Below, piece after piece: positions 35,095 to 43,052 of a stretch of DNA of 64,000 nucleotides (position 1 is the first letter of the stretch; every line of letters begins with the position of its first letter). Source of the DNA: Bacillus albus (GTDB lineage Bacteria; Bacillota; Bacilli; Bacillales; Bacillaceae_G); the NCBI RefSeq assembly GCF_001884185.1, contig NZ_MAOE01000095.1, forward strand, positions 1 through 64,000, given 5' to 3'. The notes under the pieces were generated by a model, which saw nothing but the letters and a program-made list of their open reading frames with translations, was not told where the DNA came from and ran no database searches. The translations under genes were made by a program, and so were the position numbers.

Positions 35095-37071
35095 TCACCC
35101 TTCCGCTTTTAATTCTAATAGTAAATCTCTCAATTCAGCTGCACGCTCGAAATCTAACGCTTTTGCTGCTTCTTTCATCTCTGCTTCCATCTTCGCAATT
35201 GTCTTTTCACGCTCTTTTTTCGTCATCTTCTTGGCTGGCGCTGCTTCATACGTTTCTGTTTCTTCAGCAGCTGTCGTTGCACGTATCACATCACGCACGC
35301 CTTTTTGAATCGTTTTCGGCGTAATACCATGCTCTTTATTGTAAGCTTCTTGTATAGTACGACGACGTTGCGTTTCTTCAATCGCAATTCCCATCGATCT
35401 TGTTATACGATCTGCGTACATAATTACGCGGCCGTTTTCATTACGTGCCGCACGACCGATTGTTTGAATTAATGAACGCTCTGAGCGCAAGAATCCTTCC
35501 TTATCAGCATCTAAAATAGCGACAAGTGATACTTCTGGAATATCTAATCCTTCTCGTAATAAGTTAATACCGACAAGTACATCAAACTTACCAAGGCGAA
35601 GGTCACGGATAATTTCAATACGTTCTAACGTTTTAATTTCAGAGTGAAGATAGTTCACTTTAATTCCTACATCTTTTAAGTAATCCGTTAAATCCTCTGA
35701 CATCTTCTTCGTTAAAGTCGTAATTAATACACGTTCATTTTTTGCAATGCGATCTTGAATTTCTCCTAATAAATCATCAATTTGACCTTCGATTGGTCGT
35801 ATATCAATTGGTGGATCTAAAAGCCCTGTTGGACGAATAATTTGTTCGATTACTTCTGGTGACTGCTCTAACTCGTACGGTCCTGGCGTTGCTGAAACGT
35901 AAATAACTTGATTCGTTTTCTCTTCAAACTCATCAAATGTGAGCGGTCTATTATCTAAAGCTGATGGCAAACGGAATCCATGATCTACAAGCACTTGTTT
36001 ACGTGCTTGGTCCCCGTTATACATCGCTCTTACTTGTGGCACGGATACGTGTGACTCATCCATAACGATTAAGAAATCTTTCGGGAAATAGTCTAATAGC
36101 GTATACGGCGTTGCACCTGCCGGACGAAGTGTTAAATGACGGGAATAGTTTTCAATACCTGAACAAAAGCCCATCTCGCGCATCATTTCTAAATCATAAC
36201 GTGTACGTTGTTCTATACGCTGCGCTTCTAACAGCTTGCCATTATCATTTAATTCCTTTAAACGCTCTTCTAATTCTTTTTCGATATTTTCAATAGCGAC
36301 CTTCATTTTTTCCTCACGTGTAACGAAGTGAGATGCCGGGAAGATTGCTACATGATCACGTTCTGCTAATACTTCACCTGTTAACGCATTTACTTCACGA
36401 ATACGATCGATTTCATCACCGAAAAACTCAATTCGAATACAATGCTCGTCAAGTGATGCCGGGAAAATTTCAACTACATCTCCACGCACACGGAATGTAC
36501 CACGCTTGAAATCAATATCATTACGTCCATACTGCACATCAACAAGCTCACGAAGCAATTGATTGCGGTCCTTTTCCATACCAACTCGAAGTGAAACAAC
36601 TAACTCGCGGTATTCTTCTGGAGAACCTAAACCATATATACACGAAACACTCGCAACGATAATTACATCGTCCCGTTCAAATAATTCGGACGTTGCTGAG
36701 TGACGCAATTTATCAATTTCATCATTAATTTGCGCATCTTTTTCAATAAACGTATCTGTTTGCGGCACATACGCTTCTGGCTGATAATAATCGTAATAAC
36801 TAACAAAATATTCAACTGCATTATTCGGGAAAAAATCTTTCAGCTCACTATATAACTGTCCTGCTAACGTTTTATTATGAGCCATGACAAGTGTTGGCTT
36901 CTGCACTTCTTTAATGACATTTGAAATCGTAAATGTCTTACCCGTTCCTGTCGCTCCAAGCAACACTTGCTTTTTCTTTCCACTATTAATTCCCTCTACA
37001 AGCTTCTCTATAGCTACCGGCTGATCACCTTGCGGGGAATACGCTGAGACAATTTCAAATTGACGTTCCAA
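35095..37071 (-). CDS. uvrB: UvrABC system protein B
   Basis: A helicase-like DNA-damage verification subunit of nucleotide excision repair. The 658-aa protein shows Walker [11 protein letters not shown] (about 39-48), the beta-hairpin [18 protein letters not shown] (about 92-109), DEXH-box motif DESH, helicase motif [11 protein letters not shown] and the C-terminal UVR motif [24 protein letters not shown] that contacts UvrC. The start is TTG with AGGAGG ten bases upstream. A LexA-like box lies about 70-90 bases upstream, as expected for SOS induction of uvrBA. Confidence 0.97.
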   Translation of the reverse strand: MERQFEIVSAYSPQGDQPVAIEKLVEGINSGKKKQVLLGATGTGKTFTISNVIKEVQKPTLVMAHNKTLAGQLYSELKDFFPNNAVEYFVSYYDYYQPEAYVPQTDTFIEKDAQINDEIDKLRHSATSELFERDDVIIVASVSCIYGLGSPEEYRELVVSLRVGMEKDRNQLLRELVDVQYGRNDIDFKRGTFRVRGDVVEIFPASLDEHCIRIEFFGDEIDRIREVNALTGEVLAERDHVAIFPASHFVTREEKMKVAIENIEKELEERLKELNDNGKLLEAQRIEQRTRYDLEMMREMGFCSGIENYSRHLTLRPAGATPYTLLDYFPKDFLIVMDESHVSVPQVRAMYNGDQARKQVLVDHGFRLPSALDNRPLTFDEFEEKTNQVIYVSATPGPYELEQSPEVIEQIIRPTGLLDPPIDIRPIEGQIDDLLGEIQDRIAKNERVLITTLTKKMSEDLTDYLKDVGIKVNYLHSEIKTLERIEIIRDLRLGKFDVLVGINLLREGLDIPEVSLVAILDADKEGFLRSERSLIQTIGRAARNENGRVIMYADRITRSMGIAIEETQRRRTIQEAYNKEHGITPKTIQKGVRDVIRATTAAEETETYEAAPAKKMTKKEREKTIAKMEAEMKEAAKALDFERAAELRDLLLELKAEG

Positions 37072-37143
37072 GAAAATCCGACCTCCTCATAAAAAATCTG
37101 TATTATCATTTTACCACGAATGCCCATAAAAAACCTAAAAAAA

Positions 37144-37157
37144 CGAACAGATATTCG
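37144..37157 (-). promoter_or_regulatory. LexA (DinR) box upstream of uvrB
   Basis: CGAACAGATATTCG matches the Bacillus LexA consensus CGAAC-N4-GTTCG with one mismatch and lies 73 bases upstream of the uvrB start. Uncharacterised AT-rich sequence surrounds it. Confidence 0.7.
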
Positions 37158-37184
37158 GTAAAGTTTTCGACAATATATACATAG

Positions 37185-37218
37185 AAAAAGGAAGGAGAGC
37201 ACACTTCCTTCCTTATCA
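37185..37218 (-). terminator. Terminator-like hairpin upstream of uvrB
   Basis: AAGGAAGG pairs with CCTTCCTT across an 11-nt loop and is followed by TTTTC on the minus strand. It could stop read-through from the MerR/membrane pair into uvrBA. The rest of the 290-bp gap holds the LexA box and no ORF. Confidence 0.5.
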
Positions 37219-37345
37219 AACCTTCTCCCACATGAACAGAAAGTAAACAACACACTAATTAAAAACCTAATTCATTTCAAATAGACATATAAAACTAGCT
37301 CTTTTTCCTACTGTCATCCTCTCCTATACAAACTATTGGTATACT

Positions 37346-37378
37346 AAAAAAGCTACTTCCCTCTATGAAAGTAGCTTC
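37346..37378 (-). terminator. Terminator of the membrane protein gene at 37.4 kb
   Basis: Stem AGCTACTT / AAGTAGCT with T-run on the minus strand, overlapping the end of the gene. Confidence 0.75.
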
Positions 37379-37983
37379 TCTTTTCCTTTTTCCTTCTTCG
37401 GGAAAAGAACATATGAAAATGAAATAACTGTATCCACTAAAAATATAATCGCCCAAACTTGGCTAACACGACTTGCTTTTTCATTTAAAACAATCCCCGT
37501 TTCCAACCAATTATGCCATTGTTCAAACGGGACAAAACCGTACAGAAAGAAAAAGAAAATATGCACAACAACGAATAAAACAAGATGCAATACCCAATTT
37601 TTTATTTCCTGCTTCGCATAAGCCATACCTGTTAATTCTACGTGCTCTTCCATAATTGGCGCTGGTTCATTCCGCCATTTCGCAACTAGCTTTTGCGCAA
37701 ATATATCAAGCTTCTTCAAATCCTTTTTCCCGTAAAAAACTGCATACAATAAAATAATTACTGTAATGATTTGAAAGTTAGAGAACTTTCCTGTTTGGTG
37801 ATAATCCACTACTCCTAAGGTTAAAATGAACACTTCATTTACGAGGAGTACAATCCCCATAATAAAGCTTGCCTTCTTCAAACGGAATCCGTAACGGAGT
37901 AAAAAGAAACCGATAGCCGATAACCAAAATACAATCTCTGCCCCAATTAAAAAATACCAACGATATTCTGCAAGTATACTCAT
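37363..37983 (-). CDS. Uncharacterised integral membrane protein
   Basis: A 206-aa protein with about five to six membrane helices (around 10-30, 38-58, 70-90, 130-152 and 175-195). A short basic cytoplasmic loop FYGKKDLKKLDIFAQKLVAKWRNEP separates the two halves. No catalytic or transport motif was recognised. Its start overlaps the stop of the upstream MerR-type regulator gene by four bases. The regulator and membrane protein are therefore one operon, and the membrane protein is probably what the regulator controls or responds with. The substrate is unknown. Confidence 0.75.
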   Translation of the reverse strand: MSILAEYRWYFLIGAEIVFWLSAIGFFLLRYGFRLKKASFIMGIVLLVNEVFILTLGVVDYHQTGKFSNFQIITVIILLYAVFYGKKDLKKLDIFAQKLVAKWRNEPAPIMEEHVELTGMAYAKQEIKNWVLHLVLFVVVHIFFFFLYGFVPFEQWHNWLETGIVLNEKASRVSQVWAIIFLVDTVISFSYVLFPKKEKGKEKLLS

Positions 37984-38735
37984 TTATCCTTCTCCTTTTC
38001 ATCATATATACGAAAAGCTTCATCCATATATAATAAAAGTTCTTCTTCAATTGGATACATGCTCATTTTCTGTGAATCTTCCTTCGATTTTCTAACTTCC
38101 CATAACTTATCTAAAAATGCTTCATCACCATTGGCCATTTCTAAACACTTCTGCATTAATCTCTTCGTTGCCTCTTGTACCTCATCACTCACGACTTCTT
38201 TGCCCTCTTTCATAAAAGTGCGAAATTGCTTTAATAAATCTACCCACTCTAAAACATTCGGATCTTCTTCACTCATATTTGGCAAATTATGAAGCAATTT
38301 TTGTTCTTCCTTTGAAAATACTTCATTTTGAAATATTTCACGTATACGAGATGACTGTTTCGAAAGCTGAATCAGCTCGAACATAACTTTCCAATCAAGT
38401 TCTCCCTCTACATCTACCGAATAAACAACTGCTTGTAAAACACGCTCCATTCGATTAAATTTCTTTTGTTCTTCCTGTACAAACCGAAGTTGTTTTTCAA
38501 GCGAATTTTTTAAATCCAGCTCACCTTTTACTAACATATTCGCAGCTTCTTTTAATGAAAATCCCATTTCTTTTAAAAATAAAATTTGTTGCAAACGAAT
38601 AACGTCATTTTCACTATATAACCGATGTCCACCCTCTGTTTTTCCGCTCGGCTTTAATAAATCTATTTGATCATAATAACGTAGTGTACGTACTGTAACC
38701 CCTGTTTCTCTCGTCAATTCTTGTATTGAAATCAC
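37980..38735 (-). CDS. MerR family transcriptional regulator with long C-terminal domain
   Basis: The N-terminal MerR winged helix reads ISIQELTRETGVTVRTLRYYDQIDLLKPSGKTEGGHRLYSENDVIRLQQI (about 1-50). A coiled-coil helix follows (about 75-110), and then a helical effector region of about 140 residues with no cysteine-based metal site. The layout is that of multidrug- or stress-sensing MerR proteins (TipA/YwbI-like). It is 251 aa from GTG, eight bases after AGAGG. It is coupled to the downstream membrane protein. The inducer is unknown. Confidence 0.85.
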   Translation of the reverse strand: MISIQELTRETGVTVRTLRYYDQIDLLKPSGKTEGGHRLYSENDVIRLQQILFLKEMGFSLKEAANMLVKGELDLKNSLEKQLRFVQEEQKKFNRMERVLQAVVYSVDVEGELDWKVMFELIQLSKQSSRIREIFQNEVFSKEEQKLLHNLPNMSEEDPNVLEWVDLLKQFRTFMKEGKEVVSDEVQEATKRLMQKCLEMANGDEAFLDKLWEVRKSKEDSQKMSMYPIEEELLLYMDEAFRIYDEKEKDK

Positions 38736-38808
38736 TACCATCACCTCTTCTCTTTCATTATAAAAGATGACGTTACGTAACTTTCAAGCGTTTTGTAAAA
38801 AAAATACA

Positions 38809-38843
38809 AAAAGCTGTTTATACAAAATGTATAAACAGCTTTT
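38809..38843 (-). terminator. Terminator of the small membrane protein gene
   Basis: A 15-bp stem (AAAAGCTGTTTATAC / GTATAAACAGCTTTT) overlaps the stop and is followed by TTTTTGTATTTTTTTT on the minus strand. Confidence 0.85.
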
Positions 38844-39069
38844 ATGGAAATAACCCCTTTTGTATGGCGCGCCCACAAAATAAAATAAGTGCTCCAACAA
38901 CAACGCTCGTTGCCGTTTTATGATAATGGGCTAATAATAATAAATAATACGATAAACCTACAGTACCAATCATAATACAAATGCTCGGCACTGGATTACG
39001 AGAAAAGTTTTGCATTCCCCAAAGAAGCGAAAATATAGCTGTAGCGACACATAACACTGGTAATCCCAT
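38842..39069 (-). CDS. Small membrane protein of unknown function
   Basis: A 75-aa protein with two or three hydrophobic segments (about 3-20, 28-46 and 54-70) separated by short polar turns. No motif was recognised. It is monocistronic, with an AAGGGGAACTGGG ribosome site and its own strong terminator overlapping the stop. It lies between the MerR regulator and the XRE repressor, transcribed in the same direction. In B. subtilis csbA lies upstream of uvrB, but this sequence does not resemble CsbA as I remember it. Confidence 0.65.
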   Translation of the reverse strand: MGLPVLCVATAIFSLLWGMQNFSRNPVPSICIMIGTVGLSYYLLLLAHYHKTATSVVVGALILFCGRAIQKGLFP

Positions 39070-39216
39070 CCCAGTTCCCCTTTTTCTATCTATTATTCCT
39101 TGTTGCTAACACGCTCGTTGATGCGATACTAATTAATAAATCAAAACCAATCCTTATATATTTAAACGTTTACTCTAATTGAAATCTCTCAAGCTTATCA
39201 TTTATTTTCTTTCTCC

Positions 39217-39414
39217 TTACTCCAGCGTAAAGATTTCCTCCACCTTCACTCCAAAATATTTGGCAATTTTTAAAGATAACTCTAGACTCGGATTGTAATG
39301 ATGATTTTCAATCGCCACTATCGTCTGCCGCGTCACTTGCATCGCCTTTGCCATTTCAACTTGCGTTATATGATTTTGCTTTCTTAACTCTTTTATTTTA
39401 TTTTTCACACCCAT
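39217..39414 (-). CDS. XRE-type helix-turn-helix transcriptional regulator
   Basis: A short 65-aa DNA-binding protein consisting of one lambda-repressor-like domain: KNKIKELRKQNHITQVEMAKAMQVTRQTIVAIENHHYNPSLELSLKIAKYFGVKVEEIF. It resembles the compact YozG/PbsX-like repressors of Bacilli. The ATG at 39414 has GAAGGTGG six bases upstream; a longer upstream frame runs through the promoter and is not coding. Its promoter is bracketed by two copies of an 18-bp palindrome, so autorepression is very likely. Other targets are not visible nearby. Confidence 0.88.
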   Translation of the reverse strand: MGVKNKIKELRKQNHITQVEMAKAMQVTRQTIVAIENHHYNPSLELSLKIAKYFGVKVEEIFTLE

Positions 39415-39430
39415 AGGATCCACCTTCAAA

Positions 39431-39492
39431 AGTAAAGATATCTTTACTTTAATTATAAATATTTTCCAGTTATAAGTAAAGATATCTTTACA
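39431..39492 (-). promoter_or_regulatory. XRE-gene promoter bracketed by twin palindromic operators
   Basis: The palindrome AGTAAAGATATCTTTACT occurs perfectly at 39431-39448 and as the same 16-bp core (GTAAAGATATCTTTAC) at 39476-39491, 44 bp apart centre to centre. Between them, on the minus strand, TTTACT (39475-39480) and TATAAT (39452-39457) are spaced by 17 bases. One operator overlaps the -35 and the other lies at the start site. Confidence 0.85.
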
Positions 39493-39550
39493 AATTTTAG
39501 AAAAATGTTTCATTGAACACCTACTCTAACAAAGTACAAGAGTAATTCAA

Positions 39551-39680
39551 TTTATATCAGCGATTCCCCAAATATATCAGCGCAACTCCATTTATATCGG
39601 CGATTTTCCAAATATATCAGCGCAACTCCATTTATATCAGCGATTTTTCAAATTTATCGACTTACCGACAAATATCGACA
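39551..39680. repeat. Tandem 40-bp AT-rich repeat array (copy B)
   Basis: About two and a half units of a 40-bp period alternate TATATCAGCGATTTTCCAAA and TATATCAGCGCAACTCCATT and end in TTATCGACTTACCGACAA (39654-39671). It has the same orientation as copy A and the opposite to copy C. With the operators and the next terminator it accounts for the 335-bp gap; no ORF is present. Confidence 0.85.
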
Positions 39681-39705
39681 TCCGTAGCGCTACTATAATC
39701 ATAAG

Positions 39706-39741
39706 AAAAAGCTGTCCCCAAATACCTTCGGGAACAGCTTT
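39706..39741 (-). terminator. Terminator of the UPF0324 gene
   Basis: Stem AAAGCTGTTCCC / GGGGACAGCTTT (one G-U) with a 10-nt loop and a TTTTT tail on the minus strand. Confidence 0.85.
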
Positions 39742-39749
39742 CTCCTCTA

Positions 39750-40772
39750 CTACATAAATCCTAACGCATATACAAGAACGTATCCAAGAATAGAAAGGCA
39801 AATCGAACCAATTAGCCCTGCCACGAACGCTTTACTTCCTAACTTACGAAACGTTTTAAACTCTACATTTAAACCAAGCCCCGCCATCGCCATTGCGATA
39901 AGCATGTAAGCAATGACAACAATGTATCCGGCAACAACTTCTGGTATAACCCCGAGCGAATGTACCGCACTCATCGCTAAAAATCCGAAGATGAACCACG
40001 GAATTGGAAGATCGCGCCACGATCTTTTTTCCTCGCTACCTTCGCTCTTACCAAACCATAATCCAATTAAAATCGCTACTGGCACAAGCATTGCAACGCG
40101 CGTTAACTTCACGATAACTGCGATATCTACAGCCGTACTTCCTCCTGGCGCCGCAGCTGCGATAACATGGGCGATCTCATGCAGCGTCGCACCTGAGAAT
40201 ACACCGTAACCGTACGGAGAAAAGCCGAGAACTGGGTATAATAACGTATAAATAAGTGTAAATATCGTACCTAAAATTGCAATAATTGCTGCGCCGACTG
40301 CCGTTTCTTCATCCTTCGCTTTCACTTGCGGTGCAATTGCCACGACCGCAGCCGCGCCGCAAATTGCCGTCCCGCATGCTGTTAAAATTCCAAGTTTCTT
40401 TTCTACTTTAAATACTTTCGTTAGTCCATATACAACGAAAATCGTAAATGTAATAACAACCGCTGCGATGACCAATACTTTCGGCCCCGCCTTCGCGATA
40501 TCAACAAGATTTAATCGCATTCCAAGTAAGATGATCCCGAAGCGAAGCAACTTCTTACTCGCAAAGTTCGTCCCTGCAATCGCATCATGAGGAACTCCAA
40601 TTGCCGCACGCCAAACCATCCCAATTAGAATAGCAATTACTAATTGTCCCATAATATTTAAAAACGGAAGCTCTGCTAAATATTTCGCAGCAATTGCGAT
40701 TAATAATGTAATCCCAATCCCTTGCGAAAATCCAAAACGCTTCTTCTTTTGTATAACAAGTGTTTGTTCCAC
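39750..40772 (-). CDS. UPF0324 / YeiH family putative sulfate exporter
   Basis: A polytopic membrane protein of 340 aa from GTG, six bases after GGAGTGG; the upstream ATG is not served by a site. It has about ten helices. The family pattern is clear: FASKKLLRFGIILLGMRLNL, GILTACGTAICGAAAVVAIAPQVKAKDEETAVGAA and SGATLHEIAHVIAAA. YeiH-type proteins are annotated as putative sulfate exporters, but biochemical proof is thin. It is divergent from a LysR gene that starts 151 bases away, the usual arrangement for a LysR-controlled transporter. Confidence 0.88.
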   Translation of the reverse strand: MEQTLVIQKKKRFGFSQGIGITLLIAIAAKYLAELPFLNIMGQLVIAILIGMVWRAAIGVPHDAIAGTNFASKKLLRFGIILLGMRLNLVDIAKAGPKVLVIAAVVITFTIFVVYGLTKVFKVEKKLGILTACGTAICGAAAVVAIAPQVKAKDEETAVGAAIIAILGTIFTLIYTLLYPVLGFSPYGYGVFSGATLHEIAHVIAAAAPGGSTAVDIAVIVKLTRVAMLVPVAILIGLWFGKSEGSEEKRSWRDLPIPWFIFGFLAMSAVHSLGVIPEVVAGYIVVIAYMLIAMAMAGLGLNVEFKTFRKLGSKAFVAGLIGSICLSILGYVLVYALGFM

Positions 40773-40923
40773 TTTGAACCACTCCAATAATCGTATTGGA
40801 ACATGCATGTTCTTTCTACTTACATTATAAAAGAGTTTCTATAATAAGTTTAATACCAATACCAAATCTCTATCATCAGAAATACTTATGATAAGATGAT
40901 AGAAAAAGAAAGGAGCTCATTAT

Positions 40924-41817
40924 ATGAACGTAGACATTTTAAAAATTTTTGTTACTGTCGTTGAACAGAAACACTTCTCCCGTGCAGCAGAATTATTAAA
41001 CCTTTCACAGCCTGGAGTAAGTATGCATATACGCAACTTAGAAAATGAATTTGGAACTACACTTATTCAGCGATCCCCCAAACATGTCCAAGTTACGGAC
41101 GCTGGAAATATTCTATACATACATGCAAAGCAAATGCTCTCTCTTTATGAAGATGCCAAACAAGAAATTAATGAACTACATAACGTTGTAACAGGAACGC
41201 TTCGCATCGGTGCTAGTTTTACAATTGGCGAATACTTACTTCCAAAAATACTCGCTAATTATGCCAATGAAAATCCACGCGTCGAAGTTCATACCTTTAT
41301 TTCAAATACAGAAGACGTTTTGCAAAGCCTTCGCTCTAATCAAATTGATATCGGCTTAGTAGAAGGTCAAGTTGTATACGCTGACGTTGACGTTGAAACG
41401 TTTATGCAAGATGAAATGAAACTCGTCGTCCCGCCAAACCATCCATTACTCCGCACAAATGAAATAAATGAAAGTACACTCCAAGATCAAGTATGGGTAT
41501 TAAGAGAAAGTGGTTCTGGTACACGCGCCTATAGTGACCGCTTTATTCATCAACACCATTTAAAAATGAAACGATTCTTTACATTCAGTAGTATCCAAAG
41601 CGTAAAGGAAGCTGTTAGTGCCGGGCTTGGCATCGCTATTCTTTCTGATTGGACTGTACGGAAAGAGCTATTAGCAAAAGAACTATTCCACGTCGAAGTT
41701 CCAAATGAACAACTAATCCGTCCGTTCTCCATCGTGCGCGGTAAATATTTCATTCCATCTAAAGCCATTCAAGTGTTCTTAAATCATGTAGATTCTTTTG
41801 CGAAAAAACAGAGTTGA
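40924..41817 (+). CDS. LysR family transcriptional regulator (CysL/YwfK-like)
   Basis: A 297-aa LysR protein. The N-terminal winged helix MNVDILKIFVTVVEQKHFSRAAELLNLSQPGVSMHIRNLENEFGTTLIQRSPK is followed by a linker helix and the effector domain with GTLRIGASFTIGEYLLPKIL and LRESGSGTR. The domain order and the YeiH/UPF0324 neighbour resemble CysL (YwfK), an activator of sulfur metabolism. The divergent UPF0324 gene is the likely target. The shared 151-bp region should hold the T-N11-A operators; I did not pick out one with confidence. ATG follows AAAGGAGCTCATTAT. Confidence 0.9.
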   Translation: MNVDILKIFVTVVEQKHFSRAAELLNLSQPGVSMHIRNLENEFGTTLIQRSPKHVQVTDAGNILYIHAKQMLSLYEDAKQEINELHNVVTGTLRIGASFTIGEYLLPKILANYANENPRVEVHTFISNTEDVLQSLRSNQIDIGLVEGQVVYADVDVETFMQDEMKLVVPPNHPLLRTNEINESTLQDQVWVLRESGSGTRAYSDRFIHQHHLKMKRFFTFSSIQSVKEAVSAGLGIAILSDWTVRKELLAKELFHVEVPNEQLIRPFSIVRGKYFIPSKAIQVFLNHVDSFAKKQS

Positions 41818-41845
41818 CCTTCACATTAGTGTGAAGGTTTACAAT
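41814..41845 (+). promoter_or_regulatory. MerR-type promoter with inverted repeat in a long spacer
   Basis: TTGACC (41814-41819) and TACAAT (41840-41845) are separated by 20 bases. The inverted repeat CCTTCACA (41818-41825) / TGTGAAGG (41830-41837) fills the spacer. A 19-20-base spacer with a dyad is the classical MerR-activated layout. The -35 overlaps the LysR stop codon. Confidence 0.8.
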
Positions 41846-41868
41846 ACATGTAAAAGGAGTGAAATACA

Positions 41869-42237
41869 TTGCGAATTGGAGAATTATCAAAAGAAACTGG
41901 CGTTAGTGAAAGATCACTAAGACATTATGAAGAAAAGGGATTACTCCCTTCTAAGCGCCTCGCAAATGGCTACCGTGATTTTGATGAAAGTGCCATCGAA
42001 AAAGTGGAGCTTATTCAAATGTACTTACAAATTGGCTTAAATTTAGAAGAGACGGCAAGGATGCTGCGCTGCCTTGAAATTGAACCGCACCTGTACGACA
42101 ATCCGTGCAGCAGTATCCTTACGCTTTACGAAGATAAACTCAATGAAGTAACAAAACAAATCTCATTGCTTTCCAACATCCAAACGAATTTGCAAAAACA
42201 CGTTTCACTCCTAAAACAAGCAAAAGAAAAGGGATGA
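41869..42237 (+). CDS. Small MerR family transcriptional regulator
   Basis: A 122-aa MerR protein. Its winged helix reads MRIGELSKETGVSERSLRHYEEKGLLPSKRLANGYRDFDESAIEKVELIQ (about 1-50). A dimerisation coiled coil (about 75-118) follows, with no sizeable effector domain. Cys residues at IEPHLYDNPCSS and MLRCLE lie around the hinge. The start is TTG with AAAGGAG nine bases upstream. A MerR-type promoter with a dyad lies 24 bases upstream, so it probably regulates itself and the following flavodoxin-like gene. The signal is unknown; redox or quinone stress is a guess from the partner. Confidence 0.88.
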   Translation: MRIGELSKETGVSERSLRHYEEKGLLPSKRLANGYRDFDESAIEKVELIQMYLQIGLNLEETARMLRCLEIEPHLYDNPCSSILTLYEDKLNEVTKQISLLSNIQTNLQKHVSLLKQAKEKG

Positions 42238-42241
42238 TTAC

Positions 42242-42787
42242 ATGTTTGTTATACATGGCAGTTCCAGACAAAACGGAAATACAGAAGCTTTAACACATAT
42301 GATGATAGAGGGCATTAAAACAGAACAAATTTATTTGCATGATCATACCGTCTATCCTATTACAGACCAACGTCATGATGCGGAAGGATTCCAACCCGTA
42401 AATGATGACTATGAGCAGTTAACGAAACGCATGCTAGAGCACGACACGATTATCTTTGCTACACCATTATATTGGTATGGAATGAGTGGACATATGAAAA
42501 ACTTTGTTGATCGCTGGTCACAAAGCTTGCGCGATACATCTCTTCATTTCAAAGAAAAAATGAAAGGCAAAAAAATGTATGTTGTCATCGTTGGTGGGGA
42601 CAACCCAAAGCTAAAAGCATTACCGCTTATTGCTCAATTCCAATATATCTTTGATTTTGTTGGTTCTTCATTTGAAGGTTATGTTATTGGTGATGCGAAT
42701 GGACTGGATGAAATTAAAAATGACGCTGATGCGCTGGCAAAAGCACAATTGTATAATAATAAATTCAAAAATAGCGAACAGAAATAA
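42242..42787 (+). CDS. Flavodoxin-like NAD(P)H-dependent oxidoreductase
   Basis: A 181-aa flavodoxin-fold protein of the NADPH-dependent FMN reductase/NQO type. The FMN phosphate loop is HGSSRQNGNTEALTHMM (about 5-21), and the characteristic FATPLYWYGMSGHMKNFVDRWSQ (about 76-98) is followed by VVIVGGDN. It probably reduces quinones or other small electrophiles with FMN. ATG is four bases after the MerR-gene stop, preceded by AAAGGG, so it is the second gene of that operon. The regulator-reductase pairing suggests a small stress-response unit. Confidence 0.88.
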   Translation: MFVIHGSSRQNGNTEALTHMMIEGIKTEQIYLHDHTVYPITDQRHDAEGFQPVNDDYEQLTKRMLEHDTIIFATPLYWYGMSGHMKNFVDRWSQSLRDTSLHFKEKMKGKKMYVVIVGGDNPKLKALPLIAQFQYIFDFVGSSFEGYVIGDANGLDEIKNDADALAKAQLYNNKFKNSEQK

Positions 42788-42789
42788 GT

Positions 42790-42819
42790 TTGACAAACCC
42801 TTTTGTATGCGCATACAAT
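42790..42819 (+). promoter_or_regulatory. Promoter of the ABC-F leader
   Basis: TTGACA (42790-42795) and TACAAT (42814-42819) with an 18-base spacer, placing the transcript start near 42826. It begins just after the reductase stop codon. Confidence 0.85.
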
Positions 42820-42847
42820 AAAAGTAATATTATGAAAGGAAGGTACT

Positions 42848-42910
42848 TTGACCAATGAAGTTCTAATTCTCTTATTTATTTCATCCATCACAAATAGTGA
42901 ACAAAAATGA
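42848..42910 (+). CDS. Possible 20-aa leader peptide of the ABC-F attenuator
   Basis: A short frame starting TTG after GGAAGG reads MTNEVLILLFISSITNSEQK and stops at 42910, just before the putative antiterminator arm. An alternative leader in another frame is ATG AAG TTC TAA (42855-42866), encoding Met-Lys-Phe, similar to the three-codon leader reported for a Listeria ABC-F attenuator. Only one is likely to be the true sensor, and the sequence does not decide which. Confidence 0.4.
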   Translation: MTNEVLILLFISSITNSEQK

Positions 42911-42915
42911 TGAAA

Positions 42916-43052
42916 ACTAGCAGGGGATTAGTCTGTCCATTTGTCGATACTTTCTTTCGAAACGATCATGTAAAAAATCGTTTATTTATGTACGATTTTT
43001 TACATACAAGGGCGACTTTTATCCTCTCTAGTGAAACTAGGGAGGTTTTTTT
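42916..43052 (+). promoter_or_regulatory. Ribosome-mediated attenuator upstream of the ABC-F gene
   Basis: The terminator stem CCTCTCTAGT (43023-43032) / ACTAGGGAGG (43036-43045) with loop GAA and seven Ts ends directly at the ABC-F ATG. Its 3' arm contains the ribosome binding site. An upstream ACTAGCAGGGG (42916-42926) can pair with the 5' arm instead and release both terminator and ribosome site. A further 14-bp hairpin (ATGTAAAAAATCGT / ACGATTTTTTACAT, between about 42969 and 43014) lies between them. Antibiotic-stalled ribosomes on a leader peptide would favour the antiterminator. Confidence 0.8.

Noticed and set aside
37014-37253. A 79-codon minus-strand frame overlapping the uvrB start
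   Set aside because: It overlaps the uvrB ribosome site and start and the LexA region out of frame; the composition is that of AT-rich non-coding DNA.
40585-40782. A 65-codon frame in the UPF0324 gene and similar antisense or shifted frames in other genes
   Set aside because: These are shadows of conserved coding genes without ribosome sites or independent features.
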